From assembly GCA_965276815.1 (NCBI GenBank), contig CBDIBE010000011.1, forward strand, positions 1,240,001 through 1,304,000: a stretch of 64,000 bases of DNA, in the 5' to 3' direction. Of the stretch, positions 40,480 to 47,137 are shown piece after piece. This DNA comes from JAVVHH01 sp965276815 (GTDB taxonomy: Bacteria; Pseudomonadota; Alphaproteobacteria; Acetobacterales; Acetobacteraceae). A program made the position numbers and the translations under genes. The stretch's first letter is position 1. Every line of letters begins with the position of its first letter. The notes under the pieces were generated by a model. The model was not told where the DNA came from and searched no databases. It saw only the letters and a list, made by a program, of their open reading frames with translations.

Positions 40480-41799
40480 TCACTTGTAGTAACGTCGGGC
40501 CGCGCGTACCGCCGCGCGGACCGAGTCATCGGTGCTGCTGTCGCCGGTGACGACGCGGGCAAACATGTCCACCAGCACCCAATCGTTCAGCACGGCCCCC
40601 GAAGCCTGGTTGGCCGGGCCAGCATAGCCGTCATGAAACGGCGTATCCATGGCATTGCGGAATACCGCCAATTTCGGGTCGGAATCCCACACCGCACTGC
40701 CCGCATAGGTCTTCAGCGACTGCGACCAATAGCCGAGGCTGCCAGTCAGCCAAGGGTCGAACTGCTCCTTCTCGAGCATGAAGCGAAGATAGTCCTTCCC
40801 CGCGTTCGGATACTTGCTGTGCTTCATCACCATGCCGCTCATGACCAGGCACTGCTCCGGCGCGGCCTTGGCGGCGCCATACGGCATTTCCGCATGGTCC
40901 ATGTCCTCGGCGATGTGCTGCTGCCCTTTGTCGTTCTTCGCGGCATAGTAGATCGAGACGCCGTTCTGCGTCAGCGAAATGGCGCCGGCGGCGAAGGCCT
41001 GGTTGTTGCTGGCGCCGTTCCAGGACATCGTGCCAGGGATCATCGTATCCTGCATCGCCTTGGCATACTCCAGCGCCTGACGCGTCTCCGGCGTGTCGAG
41101 CGTGACGTGGCCGTCCTCGTCCACCAGCTTGGCACCATGCGACCACAGCAGCCAGTTGGCGTAGCCCGGTGCGTCCCCCGGCGCATGGCTGAGCGCGAAG
41201 CCGCAGGGATGGCCGTTCTTCTTGAGATTGCGGCACAGCGTCAGAAACTGGTCGAGGTCGTTCGGGATCTTGTCGAACCCGGCCTCCTTGACCCAGGAAA
41301 TGCGGTAGTTGCAGGGCCCGCTCGTGCCTCCCATCGGCAGCGCAACCCAGTCGGTCGCCTTCCACTTGCGGCCGAACAGCACCGCCGAGCGGTACCAGCC
41401 GCCATATTTCTTACCGAGATAATCAGCCACATCCGTCACGTCGACGACCTTGGCCGCATAAATTTGCGGATCCGGCCCGAACCCGCAGATGACGTCGGGG
41501 CCTGCGCCGGTATTGGCCACCACCGCCACCTGCGCCGGCATGTTGTCCCAGGCGAGGTAGTCCACCCGCACCGGGATTCCCGTCTGATCGGTGTATTTCT
41601 TGCTGTTCGCGGTGAAGATCGTCTCGTCCGCGTCGACGAACTTGGCGGGGCGCAGCACCCGGAGCGACGCGCCGCTCTCCCGCGCCAAATTGAGCGGCGG
41701 CACGTCGGCCACCTCGACCGCGGCGCGCGCCGGCAGCGTCGATGTGGCGGCGAGCCCGGCGCCCAGTGCCAAGGCCTGTCGGCGGCTGATCATATCCAT
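40480..41799 (-). CDS. Extracellular solute-binding protein, second of a tandem pair (Tat-exported)
   Basis: The 439-residue product starts MDMISRRQALALGAGLAA, a twin-arginine signal peptide with cleavage after ARA. The mature chain is a family 1 (sugar-type) ABC binding protein, with WDNMPAQVAVVANTGAGPDV, WKATDWVALPMGG and AFAAGAISLTQNG. It is very similar over the full length to the product of the upstream gene and follows it by 12 bases. GAGAGG is 8 bases upstream of ATG 41799. No permease or ATPase gene lies nearby. It is 11 bases before the PhyH gene. Confidence 0.88.
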   Translation of the reverse strand: MDMISRRQALALGAGLAATSTLPARAAVEVADVPPLNLARESGASLRVLRPAKFVDADETIFTANSKKYTDQTGIPVRVDYLAWDNMPAQVAVVANTGAGPDVICGFGPDPQIYAAKVVDVTDVADYLGKKYGGWYRSAVLFGRKWKATDWVALPMGGTSGPCNYRISWVKEAGFDKIPNDLDQFLTLCRNLKKNGHPCGFALSHAPGDAPGYANWLLWSHGAKLVDEDGHVTLDTPETRQALEYAKAMQDTMIPGTMSWNGASNNQAFAAGAISLTQNGVSIYYAAKNDKGQQHIAEDMDHAEMPYGAAKAAPEQCLVMSGMVMKHSKYPNAGKDYLRFMLEKEQFDPWLTGSLGYWSQSLKTYAGSAVWDSDPKLAVFRNAMDTPFHDGYAGPANQASGAVLNDWVLVDMFARVVTGDSSTDDSVRAAVRAARRYYK

Positions 41800-41811
41800 G
41801 CACAATCCTCT

Positions 41812-43137
41812 CTATTTATAGTAACGGCTGGCGGAGCGCACGGCGGCGCGGATCGACTCGTCAGGGCTGCTGTCGCCCGACACCACGCGGGCGAACATGT
41901 CGACCAGCACGAAATCGTTGGTGACGGTCCCCGCCGCTTCATTCACCGGGCCAGAAAACCCGTTGTAGAACGGCGTGTCCATGGCGGTTTTGAAGAAGGC
42001 AAGCTTCGGGTCGGAATCCCAGACGGCGCTGCCGGCATAGGCTTTCAGCGGCTCCGACCAGTAGCCGAGGCTCGCGGTCAGCCACGGGTCGTATTGCGGC
42101 GCCTCCATCATGAACTGCAGGTAGGCCTTGGCCGCATTCGGGTATTTGGTGTGCTTGAACACCATCGCGTTCAGCGTCAGCGCGGTTTCCGGCGACGATT
42201 TCGCCACGCCGAACGGCATCGAGGTGTGGTTCATGTCGGTTGCGATCGCGCGCTGCGCCGGGTCGCCGGACGTCCTGTTGGCATAGTAGATCGAGACCCC
42301 GTTCGCCGTCAGCGCGATGTCGCCGGCGGCGAAGGCCTTGTTGTTGCTGGCGTCGTTCCAGGCCAGCGTCCCAGCAATCATCGTCTCCTGCAGCGCCTTG
42401 GCGTAATCGATCGCCGCCCGCGTCTCCTTGCTGTCGAGTGCCACGTGCCCGTCATCATCGACGACGCGGCCGCCATGCGCCCAGAGCAGGAAGCTCGCAT
42501 AGCCGGTGGCGTCGCCCGGCGCGTGGCCGAGCGCGAAACCGCAGGGGTGGCCATTTTTCTTGAGGGTGCGGCAGAGGGTCAGAAACTGGCCGAGATCGTT
42601 AGGGATCGCGTCGAACCCCGCCTCCTTGACCCAAGAGATCCGGTAATTGCAAGGTCCGGGACTGCCGCCCATCGGCAAGCCGATCCATTCCGAGCTCTTC
42701 CAGCGCTTGCCGTAGACCTCGGCCAGCGGGAACCAGCCGCCATACTTCTTGCCGAGGTAATCGGCCACGTCGGTCAACTCGATCAGCTTGCTGGTATAAA
42801 GGTGCGGGTCCGGCCCGAAGCCCAGCACGATGTCCGGCCCGGCGCCGGTATTGGCGACGACTGCAAGCTGCGCCGCCATGTTGTCCCAGGCAAGGTAGTC
42901 AACCCGAACCTGGGCTCCGAACTGATCGCCGAACTTCTTGCTGTTTGCGGTGAACGTCGTCTCGTCGCCGTCCACGAATTTGGCCGGACGCAGGACCCGC
43001 AGGCTCGCGCCGCTCTCCACCGGCAGCTTCGGCGCCGGCACGTCCGCTACGTTCACCGCCGCCCGCGCCGGGAGTGCGGCTGCGGCAGCAAGCCCAGCCC
43101 CCACGGCAAGGGCCTGGCGCCGGCTGATCGTATCCAT
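41812..43137 (-). CDS. Extracellular solute-binding protein, first of a tandem pair (Tat-exported)
   Basis: The 441-residue protein has the same build as its neighbour: Tat signal MDTISRRQALAVGAGLAA, then ESGASLRVLRPAKFVDGDET, GPCNYRISWVKEAGFDAIP and KKNGHPCGFALGHAPGDATG, with C-terminal VDMFARVVSGDSSPDESIRA. It belongs to the carbohydrate-type periplasmic binding proteins. GGAGG before ATG 43137 and the conserved signal peptide decide the start. It is the first gene of a seven-gene unit; the 116-base gap to the divergent YkgJ gene should carry the promoter. Confidence 0.88.
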   Translation of the reverse strand: MDTISRRQALAVGAGLAAAAALPARAAVNVADVPAPKLPVESGASLRVLRPAKFVDGDETTFTANSKKFGDQFGAQVRVDYLAWDNMAAQLAVVANTGAGPDIVLGFGPDPHLYTSKLIELTDVADYLGKKYGGWFPLAEVYGKRWKSSEWIGLPMGGSPGPCNYRISWVKEAGFDAIPNDLGQFLTLCRTLKKNGHPCGFALGHAPGDATGYASFLLWAHGGRVVDDDGHVALDSKETRAAIDYAKALQETMIAGTLAWNDASNNKAFAAGDIALTANGVSIYYANRTSGDPAQRAIATDMNHTSMPFGVAKSSPETALTLNAMVFKHTKYPNAAKAYLQFMMEAPQYDPWLTASLGYWSEPLKAYAGSAVWDSDPKLAFFKTAMDTPFYNGFSGPVNEAAGTVTNDFVLVDMFARVVSGDSSPDESIRAAVRSASRYYK

Positions 43138-43253
43138 GGGTTTCCTCCGTTTTGCTGGTGAGACTAGCGGGCCGCGCGGCGCAAGGAAATGGGCGAGCTT
43201 GGCGTAATTTTCGGCTAATATGAGCATCCAGTCGCGGCAGGAGGGCGCCCCAA

Positions 43254-43835
43254 ATGGCTGACGAGGTCCTACCAGGGCGGGAATGCGGGTCGTGCAACGC
43301 GTGCTGCGTCGCGCTGACGATCGACGACAAGGAACTGCAGAAACCCCAGGGCTACCGCTGTAAGAACGCCCAGCCGGACAATAGCTGCGCCATCTACTCG
43401 ACCCGGCCGCACACTTGCCGCAGCTTCAACTGCGGCTGGCGGCTGCTGAAATGGGTGCGCGAGCCGCTGCGGCCCGACCGGTCCGGCGTGCTGATCCGCC
43501 TGCACGGCGAGATCGCCGATGATGGAACGCGCAAGCTCGGGATCGCCGTGATCCTGATGACCCGAGCTTCGCTCAAAGCCGAAGGCCTGGCAGAGACAAT
43601 TGCCGCCGCGGTCAACGCGGATGCGCCGGTCTACCTCAACATCCCCGGGCCACCCGGCTTCACCTCCGGCCAAGCCAAGCTCAACGACGCGCTGCGCCTC
43701 GCCGTCCAGACCAGGGACAAGCCAGCCGTCCTGGAAATCCTGCGCCGTGCCCGCGTCGGCGGCTCCAAGGGCCAGCGCATACCCATCATTCTCGAGCCGC
43801 ATGACGCACCGCCGCCCCAAACGCCGGAGCCGTGA
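43254..43835 (+). CDS. YkgJ-family cysteine cluster protein, first of a tandem pair
   Basis: The 193-residue protein has the CxxCxxCC signature near the N-terminus (RECGSCNACCVAL) and further Cys in YRCKNAQPDNSCAIYSTRPH, TCRSFNCGW, which together should hold a metal ion, probably zinc or an iron-sulfur site. The rest is alpha/beta without enzyme motifs. It overlaps the start of a paralogue (TGATG). The function of the family is unknown. Confidence 0.82.
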   Translation: MADEVLPGRECGSCNACCVALTIDDKELQKPQGYRCKNAQPDNSCAIYSTRPHTCRSFNCGWRLLKWVREPLRPDRSGVLIRLHGEIADDGTRKLGIAVILMTRASLKAEGLAETIAAAVNADAPVYLNIPGPPGFTSGQAKLNDALRLAVQTRDKPAVLEILRRARVGGSKGQRIPIILEPHDAPPPQTPEP

Positions 43836-44392
43836 TGGAGCTAAACGTGCTTCCAGCGCGGGAATGCGGCGAGTGCCATGTCTGCTGCGAGGCACTCACT
43901 GTCGACTCGCGCGAGTTCCAGAAACATGGCGGGTGCGCCTGCGTGCACGCGCTCCCCGACCAGAGTTGCGGCATTTACGCGAGCCGCTACCCGGTCTGCC
44001 GCGAGTTCGAGTGCGGCTGGCGGATCTTCAAATGGGTGCGCCCTTCGCTGCGCCCGGACCGCTCGCGCGTGCTGGTCTCGGCCTTTGGCGAGTTCGGCCC
44101 GGCCGAGAACCAGGGGATCGTCGTCTACTTGCTCGAGCCGCGCGCGCTCGAGGCGGAGGGGCTCGCCGAGACGGTGGCCGCCGCGGTCGCGGCGGGCGTT
44201 CCGGTGATGGTGGGTGTCCCCGGGCCACCGGGTCACAGTTTCGGCTACGTCAGCGTCACCGACGAAATCCGCAACGCCGTCCAGGCCAGGGACAAGCCGG
44301 CCGTCCTGCACATTCTCAGCCGGGCTCGCGAGTGGGGACTTGCCGTGAAAACCGAGCCGGTGGTGCTGCAGGATCGGACCAATGCAGGCTAA
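43835..44392 (+). CDS. YkgJ-family cysteine cluster protein, second of a tandem pair
   Basis: The 185-residue product repeats the layout of its neighbour: RECGECHVCCEAL, GGCACVHALPDQSCGIYASR, VCREFECGWRIFKWVRPSLR, then a domain ending VQARDKPAVLHILSRAREW. The ATG overlaps the upstream stop. Two copies in a row, each with an intact Cys set, suggest a heterodimer or functional split. A strong double hairpin follows directly at its stop codon. Confidence 0.82.
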   Translation: MELNVLPARECGECHVCCEALTVDSREFQKHGGCACVHALPDQSCGIYASRYPVCREFECGWRIFKWVRPSLRPDRSRVLVSAFGEFGPAENQGIVVYLLEPRALEAEGLAETVAAAVAAGVPVMVGVPGPPGHSFGYVSVTDEIRNAVQARDKPAVLHILSRAREWGLAVKTEPVVLQDRTNAG

Positions 44393-44428
44393 TGGTCCGA
44401 TCCTGACGCTTGGGTCCCAAGCGTCAGG
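44369..44428 (+). terminator. Two overlapping hairpins at the end of the YkgJ pair
   Basis: A perfect 13-bp stem (44369-44381 with 44393-44405) has the stop codon of the YkgJ gene in its loop, and a perfect 12-bp stem (44402-44413 with 44417-44428) shares its last four bases with it. The two cannot both form completely. Together they make a strong transcript end without a U-tract; mutual exclusion would also permit an attenuation switch. Confidence 0.65.
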
Positions 44429-44480
44429 TAAATCGGTCCACTGAACAAAGGCTAGCGGCGCGTCGTGCTCTTAACTTACG

Positions 44481-44627
44481 GTGAATTTCGACCTCTCCAC
44501 CGCCGTCGCTTCGATCCAAGACATGGGCGTGTCCTTTTTGGAACGGCTGCCCTATCTGATGGTCGCGCTCATCATTTACGGCCTATTTCACATCATTGCC
44601 CGGATGGGCGCGGCAACGTGCCGGGCC
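44481..44627 (+). pseudogene. Possible remnant of an MscS-type channel N-terminus
   Basis: From GTG 44481 the frame encodes SFLERLPYLMVALIIYGLFH with IIARM, which looks like the first membrane helix of a small-conductance mechanosensitive channel. After about 45 residues homology ends in an Arg-rich, low-complexity stretch with a tandem repeat, and no pore helix or beta domain follows. It is probably a truncated gene; a small membrane protein is the alternative. Confidence 0.35.
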
Positions 44628-44689
44628 CGCGCCGGATGGAGAGTTCGCTCTCGGACCTGCGGCGCGCTGACCGTGCCACGGCCGAAGAC

Positions 44690-44719
44690 GACGCCTGACA
44701 CGGGGACGCCTGACACGGG
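44690..44719. repeat. 15-bp tandem duplication
   Basis: Two perfect copies of GACGCCTGACACGGG stand head to tail at 44690-44704 and 44705-44719, in the presumably non-coding stretch between the MscS remnant and the proline-rich secreted protein. It is the same length class as the duplication before rpoB. Confidence 0.75.
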
Positions 44720-44807
44720 CGGGAAACATCTGAAAGGCCGCGCGTTCCAAACAGAGCGGTCGGTGCACGCCCCTGACCTCCGGCGCCGACGCCAGAGGAG
44801 AGATTGC

Positions 44808-45110
44808 ATGACGAAGCCCTTGCCCACACCTTTGCTGCTCAGTTTCGGCCTGCTCTGCGCCAGCGCCTTGCCAGCCATGGCACAGAATACGGCGGCCACG
44901 CCGTCCTCGCCGCCCGTGACCTCGCCGCCCGTGACCTCGCCGCCCACCTTGGCCGCGCCCTCCGGGCGAAATCCCGAAACCCCGCCGGGCGGCATCCCGC
45001 GAGGCGTCGTCACGCCGCCACGGGGCGTGGATCCTGGCATGGTCGCCCGGCCGCCGGCGAATTTAGCGCCCACGATGCCGGTGGTGCCCCCATCGGGAAC
45101 GGCCCGCTAG
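44808..45110 (+). CDS. Secreted proline-rich protein
   Basis: The 100-residue product has a signal peptide (MTKPLPTPLLLSFGLLCASA, cleavage after AMA) and a mature chain of Pro, Thr, Ser and Gly with a short repeat SPPVTSPPVTSPPT. AGAGGAGAG precedes the ATG by 5 bases, which separates it from the longer frame that starts at 44481. It may be a cell-envelope spacer or adhesin-like peptide. No homologous function known to me. Confidence 0.6.
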   Translation: MTKPLPTPLLLSFGLLCASALPAMAQNTAATPSSPPVTSPPVTSPPTLAAPSGRNPETPPGGIPRGVVTPPRGVDPGMVARPPANLAPTMPVVPPSGTAR

Positions 45111-45182
45111 CTGCCCGACATCCGGCAACTCGAGCTCTACCGGCATCCCGAGCCTCCCACGCCGGGGAGCGAGGTTGCCCGC

Positions 45183-46190
45183 GTGCTGCGCTGGATCGGG
45201 CTCAGCGCCGCGCTTTTCATCGTGCTGTGGCTACTTGGCGACGTATTGCTGTTGGTGTTTGCCGCCGTGCTCATGGCGGTGATCCTCGGTTCGGCGAGCC
45301 GCTTCGTCGCGCGCCGCACCGGTCTGGGCCGCCGGTTTGCCCTCAGTCTGCTCCTGTTTCTCCTGTTCGCTCTGATCGGCTACGCCGCGTTCACCGGCGC
45401 CAGCGGGATCATCAATCGCGCCAACAGCCTCTCCACCCATCTGCAGGACGAATTCGACTCGCTGCGCGCCGCGCTGTCCAGCACCGCCTGGGGCCGCGAG
45501 GTGATCAGCCGGGTCGAGCGCTATTTCGCCGATCTGCAAATTGCCGGCGTCGCGCAGGATATCGCGAGCCGAACGATTTGGCTCGTCGTCACCGCCGTCC
45601 TGCTGATCGGTTCGGCGATCTACTTCGCCGTCTCGCCGAGCACCTACATCGATGGCACCGTCCGCCTGTTGCCGCCGACCTGGCGCCCGCGTGGCCGCGC
45701 CACCCTGATCGCGATCGGTGAGACGCTGGGCTGGTGGTTCCTCGGCCAGCTCATCGACATGGCATGCATCGGCGGCCTCATCTTCGGCGGATTGCTGATA
45801 CTCGGGGTGCCGCTGGCGGCCGAACTCGCGACCATCACGACCCTGTTCAACTTCGTCCCCTATATCGGCGCGATCTGTGGCGCGGCGCCGGCCGTCCTGG
45901 TGGCGCTGGGCCTCAACCCGGGGCTCGCGATCGAGGTCGTGTGCCTGTTCCTGGTCGTGCAGGCCTTCGAAGGCAATATCGTCGCCCCGCTCGTGCAGCG
46001 CCGCACCGTCGCGATGCCGCCGGTGCTGACGATCTTCTCGCAAACCGTGTTTGGCACACTATTCGGCCCGCTTGGCCTGATCCTGGCAACGCCGATCGCC
46101 GCGGCGCTGATGGTTGCCGTCCGCATCGTCTATATCGAGGGCATGCTCGGCGACCGCCCCAACCCGGAACCGGTCATGACCTCGGAATAG
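45183..46190 (+). CDS. AI-2E family (UPF0118) membrane transporter
   Basis: The 335-residue integral membrane protein has about eight transmembrane helices, a large soluble segment between helices 3 and 4 (residues about 75-120) and the conserved GWWFLGQLIDMACIGGLIFG, NFVPYIGAICGAAPAVLVAL and LVVQAFEGNIVAPLVQRR motifs. The start is a GTG; the frame is open for 24 codons upstream to the previous stop, but no better start appears. Substrates of this family vary; autoinducer-2 export in Escherichia coli is only one of them, Na+/H+ exchange another. Confidence 0.85.
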   Translation: MLRWIGLSAALFIVLWLLGDVLLLVFAAVLMAVILGSASRFVARRTGLGRRFALSLLLFLLFALIGYAAFTGASGIINRANSLSTHLQDEFDSLRAALSSTAWGREVISRVERYFADLQIAGVAQDIASRTIWLVVTAVLLIGSAIYFAVSPSTYIDGTVRLLPPTWRPRGRATLIAIGETLGWWFLGQLIDMACIGGLIFGGLLILGVPLAAELATITTLFNFVPYIGAICGAAPAVLVALGLNPGLAIEVVCLFLVVQAFEGNIVAPLVQRRTVAMPPVLTIFSQTVFGTLFGPLGLILATPIAAALMVAVRIVYIEGMLGDRPNPEPVMTSE

Positions 46191-46206
46191 CGCGCTATAA
46201 GGGTAA

Positions 46207-47085
46207 ATGCTCGGTCCCACCTCACGCTTCTTCATCTCCCAGCGGCTGCGGCTGCATTACGTGGACTGGGGCAATCCGGACGCCCCGCCCCTGCTGCTCG
46301 TGCATGGCGGGCGCGACCACTGCCGGAGCTGGGACCGGGTGGCAGAGCGGCTCGGCGCGCGTTTCCATGTGATCGCCCCCGACCTGCGCGGCCACGGCGA
46401 CAGCGCCTGGTCGCCCGACGGCAACTATACGACCGAAGCCTATACCTACGACCTCGCGCAGCTCATCCACCAGCAGCGGTTAGCGCCGGTACGGATCGTC
46501 GCCCATTCGCTCGGCGGCCACATCGCGACACGCTATGCCGGGTGCTATCCGGAAACGGTTGGCCGCCTCGTCAGCATCGAGGGGCTCGGCCAGTCGCCGC
46601 CGAAGCTGCTGGAGCGGCAGGCCAAGTCGATGGCCGAGCGCACCCGGCTCTGGATCGAGGCGCAGCGCCAAGCCGCTCGCTTCAACCCGCACCGCTACTC
46701 CAGCATCGAGGACGCGTTGGCGCGGATGCAGGCGGCGAACAAGCATCTCTCGCCCGCGCAGGCGCGACACCTGACCCAGCACGGCGTCATCCAGAACGAG
46801 GACGGCACCTATTCCTGGAAGTTCGACGGTTACGTGCGCGTTTTCACCGCACCGCACGAGGCGAGCTTGGCCGAGCTGGAGGACCTCTGGTCCCGGATCA
46901 CCTGCCCGACTTTGCTGATCCACGGCGCCGAGAGCTGGGCCTCGAACCCCGAGGCGGATGGGCGCGCCGCCCATTTCCGCGACGCCCGCGTGATCAGTTT
47001 CGAAGGCGCCGGGCACTGGGTGCACCATGACCGGCTGGACGCGTTCATGGCGGCGATCGAGCCGTTCCTTTCGGCTGCCGGCTAA
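46207..47085 (+). CDS. Alpha/beta hydrolase
   Basis: The 292-residue hydrolase has the oxyanion HGG (LLVHGGRDHCRSWD), the nucleophile Ser101 in AHSLGGH, and the His near the end in GAGHWVHHD; the Asp is likely in the loop after LLIHGAES. Such proteins are esterases or C-C/epoxide hydrolases; the substrate cannot be told. It follows the AI-2E permease by 16 bases with no clear SD, with TATAAG 5 bases ahead, and precedes the PEP carboxylase homologue by 52 bases. Confidence 0.85.
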   Translation: MLGPTSRFFISQRLRLHYVDWGNPDAPPLLLVHGGRDHCRSWDRVAERLGARFHVIAPDLRGHGDSAWSPDGNYTTEAYTYDLAQLIHQQRLAPVRIVAHSLGGHIATRYAGCYPETVGRLVSIEGLGQSPPKLLERQAKSMAERTRLWIEAQRQAARFNPHRYSSIEDALARMQAANKHLSPAQARHLTQHGVIQNEDGTYSWKFDGYVRVFTAPHEASLAELEDLWSRITCPTLLIHGAESWASNPEADGRAAHFRDARVISFEGAGHWVHHDRLDAFMAAIEPFLSAAG

Positions 47086-47137
47086 GCAGGCGGCACAAAC
47101 CTTGCGTATCGTTCATTCGAGCTGAGGGCGTACCTCG

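Noticed and set aside
45183..47085. AI-2E permease and alpha/beta hydrolase as a quorum-sensing export and degradation unit
   Set aside because: Family members have varied substrates and no LuxS, Lsr or LuxI homologue is in the window.
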